Shown here: positions 1-7,219 of the stretch, piece after piece
How the letters are laid out: each line of letters begins with the position of its first letter
How positions within the stretch are numbered: the first letter of the stretch is position 1
NCBI GenBank assembly: GCA_026014705.1
Contig: JAOZHU010000015.1
Span: 1 to 64,000, forward strand
Reading direction: 5' to 3'
Origin: Candidatus Bathyarchaeota archaeon
GTDB taxonomy: Archaea > Thermoproteota > Bathyarchaeia > Bathyarchaeales > Bathycorpusculaceae
DNA length: 64,000 nt
Notes under the pieces: model-generated
What the model was told of the DNA's origin: nothing
The model's input: only the letters and a program-made list of their open reading frames with translations
The model's database searches: none
Translations under genes and position numbers: made by a program

Positions 1-28
1 TTGTTCTCTTCGGTTTTCGGTCGAAACG

Positions 29-38
29 TTCATAAATG
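29..38 (+). promoter_or_regulatory. Probable TATA box of the L7Ae-S28e-L24e cluster
   Basis: An AT-rich TTCATAAATG element lies about 45 bases upstream of the L7Ae start. Archaeal initiation would then fall near base 60. A GGGTGAGG-type Shine-Dalgarno stretch sits just ahead of the ATG at 81. No other AT-rich box is present between the window edge and the gene. The call rests on position and composition only. Confidence 0.45.
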
Positions 39-80
39 AGAAGTGCGGTTAAGACTGTGCCTTAAAAGGGTGAGGCTAAG

Positions 81-461
81 ATGTCCAAACCATTCTATGT
101 AAAATATGAAGTACCGAAAGAATTAGTAGATGCAGCCTATGAAGCCCTCCAAATCGCTTCAAAAACAGGCCAAGTGCGAAAAGGCACCAACGAAGCCACA
201 AAAGCCGTTGAACGAGCCCAAGCAAAACTCGTAGTCATAGCCGAAGACGTTGACCCGCCAGAAGTCATCGCGCACCTACCGCTGCTCTGCGAAGAACGAA
301 AAATCCCCTACGTGTTCGTGCCCAGCAAAGACAAAATCGGCACAGCAGTAGGCATAGACGTGCCCTGCGCCGCAGTGTGCATACTCAAAGAAGGCGAAGC
401 ATCAGGCTTAATCAAAGAAATCATCACACGCATCGAGCAGGTTAAAAGAGGAGCTCAGTAA
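81..461 (+). CDS. rpl7ae: Large-subunit ribosomal protein L7Ae (eL8)
   Basis: This 126-residue protein is a full-length archaeal L7Ae. It carries the family's RNA-binding region around residues 30-45 ([15 protein letters not shown]) and the following [14 protein letters not shown] strand, both diagnostic of the L7Ae/L30e fold. In archaea L7Ae binds kink-turns in 23S rRNA and is also a core protein of C/D and H/ACA guide ribonucleoproteins and of RNase P. Its TAA stop overlaps the ATG of S28e by one base (TAATG), so the two are translationally coupled. L24e follows 27 bases after S28e, the usual archaeal order L7Ae-S28e-L24e. The NDK and IF2 genes that often follow in other archaea are absent here. 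Confidence 0.97.
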   Translation: MSKPFYVKYEVPKELVDAAYEALQIASKTGQVRKGTNEATKAVERAQAKLVVIAEDVDPPEVIAHLPLLCEERKIPYVFVPSKDKIGTAVGIDVPCAAVCILKEGEASGLIKEIITRIEQVKRGAQ

Positions 462-691
462 TGAGCAAAGAAGCGAAAGCAGCCGAAGAACAGCTCATAC
501 CCTCCGAAGTCATCCAAGTAATCGGGCGCACTGGCGTGACAGGCGAAATCTCACAGGTGCGAGTGCGCATCTTAGAGGGAAAAGACAAGGGGCGCATAAT
601 AACCCGCAACGTTAAAGGACCCGTGCGCGTGCAAGACATCCTCATGCTCAGAGAAACAGAACGCGAAGCAAAGAAAATCTCCAGAAGATAA
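461..691 (+). CDS. rps28e: Small-subunit ribosomal protein S28e
   Basis: A 76-residue protein matching S28e over its full length: [20 protein letters not shown] forms the first half of the OB-fold barrel and [18 protein letters not shown] the second, ending in a basic tail (EAKKISRR). S28e sits on the platform of the 30S subunit near the mRNA exit. The N-terminus has a slightly longer acidic lead ([10 protein letters not shown]) than minimal archaeal copies. The start overlaps the L7Ae stop codon by one base. The gene lies between two other ribosomal protein genes in one transcription unit. Confidence 0.96.
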   Translation: MSKEAKAAEEQLIPSEVIQVIGRTGVTGEISQVRVRILEGKDKGRIITRNVKGPVRVQDILMLRETEREAKKISRR

Positions 692-718
692 AAAAAGCCA
701 TTAACAGAGGAAAACGCC

Positions 719-916
719 ATGCCAAAACCACGAAAATGTTCATTCTGCGGCAACGAGTTCCCAGGCGGCACAGGCATGATGTACGTCAAAAACGACGGAA
801 CAATCCTGTGGTTCTGCTCAAGCAAATGCAAGAAAAGCTCGCTGCACTTCGGAAGAGACGCCCGCAAACTCAAATGGACAACATACTTCGGCAAAGAAGA
901 AAAAGGCAAAGCCTAA
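719..916 (+). CDS. rpl24e: Large-subunit ribosomal protein L24e
   Basis: This 65-residue protein has the L24e zinc finger: Cys7-x2-Cys10 near the N-terminus and Cys33-x3-Cys37 after WF, with the family's [19 protein letters not shown] core and the following RDARKLKWT segment. L24e contacts 23S rRNA and helps bridge the subunits. It is the last gene of the small ribosomal cluster; the next gene downstream is on the opposite strand. The ATG at 719 is preceded by an AGAGG-type ribosome binding sequence. Confidence 0.96.
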   Translation: MPKPRKCSFCGNEFPGGTGMMYVKNDGTILWFCSSKCKKSSLHFGRDARKLKWTTYFGKEEKGKA

Positions 917-1072
917 CCCGCAACCTGCGCTTTCTAGTGCCCTATCCCAAGTTTAAACCACGCCATTCCTCAAATGTGTTCATACACCGATAAGCCAAGA
1001 CTCGTCATTGTCGTGTCTTCGCTCCTGAGAGACCAACAACTAGAAAGGTCATACTCCAGACCAGAAAAACTT
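917..1072. other. Convergent intergenic gap, no gene seen
   Basis: The 156 bases between the L24e stop and the end of the opposite-strand DUF4760-like gene hold no open frame with protein-like features in either direction. I see no tRNA fold and no clear hairpin. It is simply where the two transcription units converge. Confidence 0.5.
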
Positions 1073-1630
1073 TTACATACATTTTATCTCGTTTGACAGA
1101 AGACCTATCTCTTCTTCAATAAACTCGGCAATTTTCTCAGGCGTTACCACCACTTTCCTCTTTAGCTTTCGCCTTTCAAACTTTAACATCGTGTTAAATA
1201 GGAACTCGAATTCACAATAAAGCGTAGGGTCCTCGTCACTTCTTCTCGCCCAATCGATGTAGCCCCGAAAAGCACTCCAATACCACAATGTCCAAGCACA
1301 ATAATCCGACCACGCGAGATCCGTTGGAATAATTCTCTTCCTAACAAGCAATCCGACCTCTTCGAAAAAATCAAAAACATCGCGGTAAGTATCCATTCTT
1401 CGAAAATCATTTGGCGTCTCCTTCAAGATTAGAAGTATCTGCTTGCGTTTCACAAGCATGTCTGTAGCGCTGAAAGCGTTTTCCAACCTCAGAAGAAAAT
1501 CCGCCGCGGCGATTATCCTTGAAGCACGAAGCTGCAAGTAGGTTAAAATTAAAGCCACAAGCGCGCCTATTGCGCCTAGAGCAACCCAAAAAGTATCTGT
1601 CCCTATTATGCTCAATACCGAGTCCAACAC
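1073..1630 (-). CDS. Membrane-anchored DUF4760-like protein
   Basis: The protein starts with one transmembrane helix (TDTFWVALGAIGALVALILTYLQL), followed by a helical cytoplasmic part. The pattern after the helix, RASRIIAAADFLLRLENAF, resembles DUF4760-type proteins, where a short helix leads into a conserved FLL-x-L segment, and the aromatic YRDVFDFFEEVGLLV and DYCAWTLWYWS stretches fit too. Function is unknown. The frame stays open upstream to 1918, but that extension is Cys-rich and protein-unlike. I prefer GTG at 1630, which has GGAGAGG five to six bases upstream, giving 185 residues. It lies beside the toxin-antitoxin pair and the tRNA-derived repeat, so it may belong to an accessory patch. 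Confidence 0.6.
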   Translation of the reverse strand: MLDSVLSIIGTDTFWVALGAIGALVALILTYLQLRASRIIAAADFLLRLENAFSATDMLVKRKQILLILKETPNDFRRMDTYRDVFDFFEEVGLLVRKRIIPTDLAWSDYCAWTLWYWSAFRGYIDWARRSDEDPTLYCEFEFLFNTMLKFERRKLKRKVVVTPEKIAEFIEEEIGLLSNEIKCM

Positions 1631-1834
1631 GGCACGCCTCTCCAAATCAGCTACACTGTCTATCTTTTTACCTATTAAATAATTACACCCACAACGACCT
1701 GCACATCTTACGGGACACAAGCGGCAAACGGCACATGAGTAATTAAGGTCCAAGATGCAGGGCAAAAGCAAACAGCGCACTCCAAACGCACACCGCGCCA
1801 CCCTAAAGACCCAATTTGCAAAGGACGACAGGTA

Positions 1835-1848
1835 GTAGCGGGGAGTAG
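1835..1848 (-). repeat. Duplicated tRNA-Met 3' end (candidate attachment-site repeat)
   Basis: The 14 bases GTAGCGGGGAGTAG recur exactly, in the same orientation, at 2769-2782, where they form the 3' acceptor and T-arm of the initiator tRNA gene. The similarity continues weakly for about ten more bases (AACT shared at the same spacing). A direct repeat of a tRNA 3' end is the usual scar of site-specific integration. The roughly 920 bases between the copies hold the toxin-antitoxin pair. No integrase is visible, so this would be a decayed or minimal element. Confidence 0.5.
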
Positions 1849-1962
1849 CTCCAAACTCTCCAAACTCGGAAAACACAATTGCCAGTTTTCTGTTAATAAT
1901 AGTGAAATCAAATCCCAATAGTTCCGAGGATTAGCTTCGCATCTGTCGGTTGAACCGTCGCT

Positions 1963-2250
1963 TCAAGAGTATACCCTTTCGCGTGGTCCGATGTACAGTA
2001 TATTCACCGCTGCTTTGTCCCAGACAATTTCGTACACAATTCTGAAATCGCCAAGCCTAATCCGATAAGAATCTGCCAATCTCTTTAGCTTCTTTACGTC
2101 GTAATATTCTGCTGGGACAGGGTTTTCACGTAAGATAAAAAGGAGCTCGACAATTCTGCGTTTGATGTGTTCAGGTAGCTTCTTAGCGTTTCTCTGGGCT
2201 TGTTTTGCAATTGTAACGTTGAACAATGAGTCAGCAACCAAGTTCTGCAA
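1963..2250 (-). CDS. relE: RelE/ParE-family toxin
   Basis: The protein has the RelE fold signature: an N-terminal helix pair (AKQAQRNAKKLPEHIKRRIVELL), then strands with YRIRLGDFRIVYEI and a C-terminal VNILYIGPRERVY. RelE-type toxins are ribosome-dependent mRNA endonucleases. The R-x-R-x-G-D-F-R-I-V-Y core matches archaeal RelE. The longest frame begins at TTG 2250 and overlaps the antitoxin by 20 bases. TTG 2226 (87 residues, FNVTIAKQAQ) is an equally good start, just downstream of the antitoxin stop. The antitoxin gene precedes it, as expected for a type II pair. The pair sits between direct repeats derived from the tRNA 3' end. Confidence 0.85.
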   Translation of the reverse strand: MQNLVADSLFNVTIAKQAQRNAKKLPEHIKRRIVELLFILRENPVPAEYYDVKKLKRLADSYRIRLGDFRIVYEIVWDKAAVNILYIGPRERVYS

Positions 2251-2440
2251 TAAACTCTTGCAGATCTACCTTTGCTCCCTTCGCTAATTCCCGTTTAGCC
2301 TTTTTGATCTCTTTTTTTTCTATTTCGGTTGCTTCTTCCTCAGGTAGCAGCATCGCTCTTAATCGAAGAAGTTCAAGTTTAACTCCGTCTAACTTGTTGA
2401 GAACTATCTTCAAGTCTTCGTTGCTGACTGTAACGGTCAC
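2231..2440 (-). CDS. relB: RelB-like antitoxin
   Basis: A 69-residue, highly charged, helical protein. The N-terminal half has heptad-like leucines (LKIVLNKLDGVKLELLRLRAMLLPEEEATEIEKKEI), as in archaeal RelB antitoxins that wrap around RelE as a long helix. The C-terminal part (KGAKVDLQEFIAELG) would occupy the toxin groove. It ends in the toxin's start region, so the two genes are translationally coupled. There is no obvious DNA-binding ribbon-helix-helix motif, so autoregulation is uncertain. Confidence 0.75.
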   Translation of the reverse strand: MTVTVSNEDLKIVLNKLDGVKLELLRLRAMLLPEEEATEIEKKEIKKAKRELAKGAKVDLQEFIAELGC

Positions 2441-2769
2441 AACTTATCGCCTATCTCTCATATATAGGCACAGTAAGTAAAAAGATTTCTCTTCTACGAT
2501 TTTTTCTTCTTGAAGATTTTAATTTCTAATGGAATAGTCATGACCATGCGGTGTATTTGGTATCCTATGAAAATGCGGGATTGCAGCTCCAGAAATGAAA
2601 ACATGCTTGGAATAGGTTTTAATGCGCTTAGGGCTAGCTCAAAACGCGCTCTATCCCATGTTTAAACCGCGACGCAAAATCAAGACAATTCAAGAATCTA
2701 AACTCATATATTTCAGACTGAAAACCGAAAATAGCGATAAAATAGTGCTTATTTGCGAAATGGTTAATG

Positions 2770-2867
2770 TAGCGGGGAGTAGATTTGAACTACTGATCTC
2801 TGGGTATCTCACAGCCAAATTGGCGGTTATGAGCCCAGCGGGTTAATCCTGGCTACCCCACCCCGCT
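2770..2867 (-). tRNA. Initiator tRNA-Met (CAT) with a 22-base intron
   Basis: Read on the minus strand the gene folds fully: acceptor AGCGGGG/CCCCGCT, D-arm GGGT/ACCC, anticodon stem CTGGG/CCCAG with loop CTCATAA, T-arm AGTAG/CTACT, discriminator A at 2770. The A1-U72 pair and the run of three G-C pairs in the anticodon stem are the hallmarks of an archaeal initiator tRNA. The anticodon loop is 22 bases too long, which places an intron at the usual site between positions 37 and 38. The intron contains a short GCCA/TGGC hairpin. CCA is not encoded. A TATA-like ATATTAAT lies at 2901-2908. Confidence 0.95.
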
Positions 2868-2900
2868 AAACTTACGGCGTAAACTACTCTCTTCCGACAA

Positions 2901-2908
2901 ATATTAAT
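2901..2908 (-). promoter_or_regulatory. TATA box of the initiator tRNA gene
   Basis: On the minus strand ATTAATAT lies about 35-40 bases upstream of the tRNA 5' end, the spacing expected for an archaeal promoter driving a tRNA with a short 5' leader. The surrounding bases hold no gene. Confidence 0.5.
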
Positions 2909-2980
2909 AGTTTCTTTTTCACCCCAGCAAAAACATTTTAGAGGCGCCTCACACTCCTGTAGACTGTGGCACACAACCAA

Positions 2981-3637
2981 ATGGACAAGCCCTACCTCCG
3001 CGAAATAGCCAAACCCGCCCTCGAAAACCCCATCTTCATACAGGGGCTTCCAGGCTTCGGCAACGTCGGCAGAATAGCCGCCCATCTACTAGTAAAATTC
3101 TGCGAAGCCAAACCCTTCGCAGAGTTATACTCTCCCTCATTTCCAGATTACGTATCCATAACCTCCAAAGGAATCTGCCAACTACCCCGATACGAGTTCT
3201 ACTCTGCACCCTTGGAGAACAACAACCTCATAATCATGACAGGCGAAACTCAGCCTTCATTCGAAGATGTCCTCGCGCATTACCACGTCTGCAGTGAAAT
3301 ACTAGATTTCGCAGAGAAACAAGGCTGCCGCTTCATCATAACCATGGGCGGCGTACCGATAACCGAGGAAAAAGCCCAAGTCTACGTAGCAGCCACGTCG
3401 CCGAAGCTTGCAGCAGAATTCATGGAGAAAGGCGCAGTCATCTACAGCAAAGGCAAAATAGTCGGCGGAACAGGGCTCACCTTAGCGCTTGGCAAAGAAC
3501 GCGGCTTCGAAGGCGTATGCCTACTGGGCGCCACCATGGGCTTCAAGGCAGACCGCGGAGCGGCATTCCACGTTTTCAAGTTTTTAATGAAAGCCTTAGG
3601 AAAAGAGATAAAAGAAGGATTACCAGAAAAACATTAA
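2981..3637 (+). CDS. PAC2-family protein
   Basis: This protein matches the PAC2 family, the archaeal relatives of eukaryotic proteasome assembly chaperone 2. Diagnostic stretches are PIFIQGLPGFGNVGRIAAHLLV at the N-terminus, NNLIIMTGETQP, CRFIITMGGVPI and VGGTGLTLALGKERGFEGVCLLGATMG. Family members are oligomeric; their archaeal role is not settled. The frame opens with a GTG at 2966, but ATG at 2981 gives a normal N-terminus (MDKPYLREIAKPAL), so I chose that. The gene is followed on the same strand by a two-helix membrane protein after a short gap. Confidence 0.88.
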   Translation: MDKPYLREIAKPALENPIFIQGLPGFGNVGRIAAHLLVKFCEAKPFAELYSPSFPDYVSITSKGICQLPRYEFYSAPLENNNLIIMTGETQPSFEDVLAHYHVCSEILDFAEKQGCRFIITMGGVPITEEKAQVYVAATSPKLAAEFMEKGAVIYSKGKIVGGTGLTLALGKERGFEGVCLLGATMGFKADRGAAFHVFKFLMKALGKEIKEGLPEKH

Positions 3638-3665
3638 CCCTGAAGAATAATAGGACTGTGTAAGC

Positions 3666-3905
3666 ATGACTACAAACACCGAAGACAAAAACGCCAGCAC
3701 ATTCGATTTGGACTCCAAGTTCATGAGAGTTCTCTTAGTTCTCGTAGCGGTTCTCCTGATTTTCATCGGTCCAACCTATGTACCCTACGCCCTTTCAGAC
3801 TTGATGAAGGTAGACTACGCCGCCTCCGCAGTCCTCGGAATCATCCTACTCGCAACAGGTTTAGCGCTCGTGTGGTATCTCATCCGCAAAAAAATCATCG
3901 AATAA
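3666..3905 (+). CDS. Small two-helix membrane protein
   Basis: A 79-residue protein of unknown function with a polar N-terminus of about 18 residues and two clear transmembrane helices, VLLVLVAVLLIFIGPTYVPY and ASAVLGIILLATGLALVWYLI, ending in a positive RKK tail. The tail and hydrophobicity suggest both termini on the cytoplasmic side. It starts 28 bases after the PAC2 gene and may be co-transcribed with it. I do not recognise the family. Confidence 0.7.
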   Translation: MTTNTEDKNASTFDLDSKFMRVLLVLVAVLLIFIGPTYVPYALSDLMKVDYAASAVLGIILLATGLALVWYLIRKKIIE

Positions 3906-4040
3906 ACCCCATCGGCGATAAATGCCTCAGATACCCCAGGGCGCATCATAACTTCAGCTAAATGGATTCTTCATCGGCAATTTCTAGAAACCATACAGGC
4001 GGTTATAAAGTCTTCTTCCAAACTGCCACAGCTAGAAAGG

Positions 4041-4050
4041 CATATAAAAC
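4041..4050 (+). promoter_or_regulatory. TATA box for the gene at 4071
   Basis: CATATAAAAC lies about 25 bases ahead of the ATG at 4071. That spacing puts the transcription start at or next to the start codon, so the mRNA would be leaderless, which is common in archaea. Confidence 0.6.
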
Positions 4051-4070
4051 GTGCCCCGAGATATAGCAAC

Positions 4071-4667
4071 ATGCCAGAAGACGCCAAAAAAAGACCTAAA
4101 GACCTCCTAAACAGAGACGAAGAAACAACAAAAAGAACAACAATAATTCTGGAAAAAGACGAAAGAGACTTCGTAGACTCGCTAATAAAAGAAGGCAAAG
4201 AACCAGGCATCAAACCACTCATATCCAAAATGCTAGACGTTTACCGCAGCATGATGATTTACGACTGGCGCTTCCCCGGCGAATACTACTGCGGCATAAG
4301 CCGCATCGCCTTCGTCAACGTGGAACTCCTCAACATTCTAATCCAGCAAGCCCCCAGAGAAAAATGGCGCGAAATCGGAAAACAAATGGGCTGCGCCCTC
4401 AAGGTTTCCATGGAAACAACCCTAGGCATCCAAACCACACTTCAGGAAAACTGGGAAAACGTGTTCAAACGCCTAAGAGTTCAAGGCTTCGGAGACTTCT
4501 ACTTGAAAGACAAGTACCTGCTGATAAAAACGCCGTTTGTCGGCGACGCGGAACTTTGGGCAGGGATTCTGGAAGGCTTATTCGACATAGAATTGGACAT
4601 GAAAACTGCTGTGCCTCCTCTGGTTTTCGAGATAAAAACCAAACAAAACGTTACAGCCGCAAAATAG
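4071..4667 (+). CDS. Conserved-looking protein of unknown function, possible ribbon-helix-helix N-terminus
   Basis: A 198-residue soluble protein. The first 60 residues are charged and contain RTTIILEKDERDFVDSLIKEGK, a strand followed by helices that resembles a ribbon-helix-helix DNA-binding segment. The rest (RFPGEYYCGISRIAFVNVELLNILI onward) looks like an alpha/beta sensor domain ending in strands. It is preceded by its own TATA box with leaderless spacing and ends about 90 bases before the repeats upstream of the histidine operon. It could be a regulator, but this is inference. I do not recognise the family by name. Confidence 0.7.
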   Translation: MPEDAKKRPKDLLNRDEETTKRTTIILEKDERDFVDSLIKEGKEPGIKPLISKMLDVYRSMMIYDWRFPGEYYCGISRIAFVNVELLNILIQQAPREKWREIGKQMGCALKVSMETTLGIQTTLQENWENVFKRLRVQGFGDFYLKDKYLLIKTPFVGDAELWAGILEGLFDIELDMKTAVPPLVFEIKTKQNVTAAK

Positions 4668-4760
4668 CCTATGCCAGTTAAAACTTAACTATTGCCACTG
4701 GAAGATATGTTTATTAGGCAGCTTGGAGGTTAAGTGCGGTTCAGTGGTGCACATTGAGGG

Positions 4761-4837
4761 ATTGCGTTCATACAAGGCGATTGCGTTCATTAACCGCAAA
4801 GCCAATACGCGTTCAAACGCGATAACTTATTTTAAAC
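4761..4837 (+). promoter_or_regulatory. Promoter and repeated boxes upstream of the histidine operon
   Basis: ATTGCGTTCAT occurs at 4761-4771 and again at 4780-4790, a 19-base period, and a related inverted element GCGTTCAAACGC follows at 4810-4821. A TATA-like TTATTTTAAA comes right after (about 4827-4836), roughly 110 bases upstream of hisG. Tandem boxes immediately upstream of a TATA box are how archaeal activators or repressors are usually arranged. The regulator is unknown; the possible ribbon-helix-helix protein just upstream is one candidate. Confidence 0.45.
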
Positions 4838-4943
4838 CCTATACCCCCCCTCAGAAGAGAACGACACTTCTCCCAGAAAAAGCCCAGTTCACCCTAAACA
4901 CGCCACTGAAAGTCGCGTTAAAGAAAAAAATTGGTGATGAAAA

Positions 4944-5945
4944 ATGGAAAAAGTAAAATTTGCCATACCCGCGGGTTCTCTCGCCAAAGCAACCTTCGAA
5001 ATCTTGCAAAGGTCAGGCTACAAAGTTTCAGGGCAAGAACGAACCTACAGACCAACAATAAACGACCCGAAAATCGAACTGAAAATTCTCAGACCCCAAG
5101 AAATTCCAGTCTTCGTCAGCGAAGGCTTACAAGACGTAGGCATCACAGGACAAGACTGGATCAAAGAAACATGCGCCGACGTGGAAATTCTCGAGAATCT
5201 AGAATACGGAAAAATCAAACTAGTCGTCGCCGTCCCCAAAAGCTTCAACACAGCAGATTCCGTCGGCGGCATCATGGAGTCCATCTGGAGCAAGGGAAAA
5301 AACGTGCGCGTTTCCACCGAATACCTGAATATCGCAGCGGAATACGTCAAGACTAACCCTGCATACCAGAAGCGCTTCGGCAATTCCGAACCGTTACTGG
5401 TGACGCCGTGGTGGCGCAAAGGCGAAAACCCACGTGCAAAAATTTTCCTGTCTTTCGGAGCGACAGAAGCCAAACCGCCTGAAAACGCTGACTTCATAAT
5501 GGACGTTACTGAGACAGGCTCAACACTGGAGCAAAACAACCTGCGAATAATCGACACCGTGATGCAGTCTTCAGCCGTGCTAATCGCCAACAAGAAAGCC
5601 TTGACTGCACCAGAGAAGAAGGAGAAAATATACGACATCATGACCCTGCTGAAAGGCGTAGTAGACGGAGCAAAAAGAATCCACATATTCGTAAACGTAA
5701 AAAAAGAAAACCTCCAAAAACTCCTGAAAGACCTGCCCGCACTCAGAAACCCCACGATAGCGCCTTTAGCTGACGAAAACTGGTGCTCAGTCAACACGAT
5801 AATAGAAAAAGACCACCTCATAGAACTGCTGCCGAAAATCCGCAAACTAGCCCAAGGCATAGTGGTTTACGAACCGCGGCAAGTGCTGGCTTTAGATGAC
5901 GTGAAACGGAGAGAAGAAGACACATGTCCAGCCAGCTCCAAATAA
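4944..5945 (+). CDS. hisG: ATP phosphoribosyltransferase, long form (HisG)
   Basis: HisG catalyses the first step of histidine synthesis, joining PRPP and ATP. The 333 residues match the long, hexameric form: the periplasmic-binding-protein-like catalytic part (AIPAGSLAKATFEILQRSGY at the start, GITGQDWIKE, DVTETGSTLEQNNLRIID) and a C-terminal ACT-like regulatory domain from about residue 240 (GAKRIHIFVNVKKENLQKLL to LAQGIVVYEPRQVLALDD). The long form is self-sufficient and needs no HisZ. The start has GGTGAT five bases upstream of the ATG. The last 22 bases overlap hisD. Confidence 0.97.
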   Translation: MEKVKFAIPAGSLAKATFEILQRSGYKVSGQERTYRPTINDPKIELKILRPQEIPVFVSEGLQDVGITGQDWIKETCADVEILENLEYGKIKLVVAVPKSFNTADSVGGIMESIWSKGKNVRVSTEYLNIAAEYVKTNPAYQKRFGNSEPLLVTPWWRKGENPRAKIFLSFGATEAKPPENADFIMDVTETGSTLEQNNLRIIDTVMQSSAVLIANKKALTAPEKKEKIYDIMTLLKGVVDGAKRIHIFVNVKKENLQKLLKDLPALRNPTIAPLADENWCSVNTIIEKDHLIELLPKIRKLAQGIVVYEPRQVLALDDVKRREEDTCPASSK

Positions 5946-7219
5946 AAATCTGCAAAGCCTCAGCTTTGCCTGCAGACTGGCACAAAAGAACACATGTGAC
6001 CGACCCAAAAATTGCAGAAGCCGTTAACGTCATCATAACCACAGTCGCAGAAAAAGGAGACGCAGCGTTAATCGAGTACACAGAGAAATTTGACAAGGCC
6101 CAACTGAAAGTCGAAAGCCTCAGAGTAACCCACCAAGAAACTGAAGCAGCCTACCGCTTGGTCAGCGACGAACAAATTGCCGCCATCAAACTCATGAAAA
6201 CAAAAGTAAGCACATTCGAAAACCTCGTATTGAGCCAATGCAAGCTCCAAACAACCAGCGACGGCATAACCGTCAGAAACGTGCTGAAGCCAATAGAAAG
6301 CATCGGCTGCTACGCGCCAGGAGGCCAAGCCGCTTACCCCAGCACCGTGGTAATGACGGCGGTTCCAGCCAAAACCGCTGGAGTGCCACGAGTGGTCGTG
6401 TGTTCTCCCCCAACAGCCGAAGGCACAGTTAACCCGCTGGTTCTCGTTGCGGCTGACCTCTGCGGAGTGAACGAAGTGTACAAGGTTGGCGGTGCCCAAG
6501 CCATAGCCGCTTTAGCATATGGAACCGAAACCATTAAGCCCGTGCAGAAAATTGTGGGTCCAGGCAACAGGTATGTGACAGCAGCGAAAATTCTGGTTTC
6601 CAAAGATGTAGCCATCGACCTGCCTGCTGGTCCAAGCGAAGTTCTTGTTTTAGCTGACGAAACGGCTGATCCGCAGTTGGTTGCGTTGGACATGGTTTCA
6701 CAGGCGGAGCACGGTGCGGACAGCGTGGCAGGTTTGATAACCACGTCGGAGCAGCTTGCAAGCGAAGTTGCCGTTTGGCTTGGCAAAATTGCGGCTTCAG
6801 CGGAACGCGGCGCCATCGTTCGCGAAGCGTTAGCGGAGCAGGGTTTCATAATCACTTGTGGAAGCATAGCGGAAATGGTGGCTTTGGCGAATGTCTTTGC
6901 GCCAGAACACGTTGAAATAGTAACTCGTCGTCCCGCAGAAGTTGCGGACCGAATTACGTCAGCGGGCGTCATCCTTCTGGGCGCGTATAGCCCTGTCGCT
7001 TTGAGTGATTACGGTAGCGGAACAAATCATGTTTTGCCGACAGGCGGTTTCGGGCACGCGTTTTCAGGTTTATCCGCGCTTGACTTTGTGAGAAGAGTCA
7101 GCGTCGTCGAAAGCTCAAGAGAAGGCTTGTTGCGGTTGCGGCGTCACGTGCAGGTCTTAACGGAGGCAGAAAACCTTCCAAATCACTATCTAGCAGTGGA
7201 GGCGAGGTTCGCTAAATGA
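5924..7219 (+). CDS. hisD: Histidinol dehydrogenase (HisD)
   Basis: HisD performs the last two oxidations from histidinol to histidine using NAD and zinc. The 431 residues cover the whole family. Key parts are YAPGGQAAYPSTVVMTAVPAKTAGV (substrate and nucleotide site), VGGAQAIAALAYGTETI, VGPGNRYVTAAK, LPAGPSEVLVLAD, the zinc-binding QAEHGADS region, and the C-terminal APEHVEIV plus GTNHVLPTGG. The gene overlaps hisG by 22 bases and its stop overlaps the hisC start by four (ATGA). Confidence 0.98.
   Translation: MSSQLQIKICKASALPADWHKRTHVTDPKIAEAVNVIITTVAEKGDAALIEYTEKFDKAQLKVESLRVTHQETEAAYRLVSDEQIAAIKLMKTKVSTFENLVLSQCKLQTTSDGITVRNVLKPIESIGCYAPGGQAAYPSTVVMTAVPAKTAGVPRVVVCSPPTAEGTVNPLVLVAADLCGVNEVYKVGGAQAIAALAYGTETIKPVQKIVGPGNRYVTAAKILVSKDVAIDLPAGPSEVLVLADETADPQLVALDMVSQAEHGADSVAGLITTSEQLASEVAVWLGKIAASAERGAIVREALAEQGFIITCGSIAEMVALANVFAPEHVEIVTRRPAEVADRITSAGVILLGAYSPVALSDYGSGTNHVLPTGGFGHAFSGLSALDFVRRVSVVESSREGLLRLRRHVQVLTEAENLPNHYLAVEARFAK

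Noticed and set aside
1631-1918. N-terminal extension of the DUF4760-like frame
   Set aside because: The extra 96 codons are Cys-rich without pattern, and they cover the tRNA-derived repeat; GTG 1630 has a good ribosome site.
2622-2846. 74-residue plus-strand frame across the tRNA gene
   Set aside because: It overlaps the antisense of a well-folded tRNA and shows no protein features.
4723-4956. 77-residue plus-strand frame upstream of hisG
   Set aside because: It overlaps the his promoter boxes and the hisG start, has no conserved features, and its composition looks like a leader rather than a protein.
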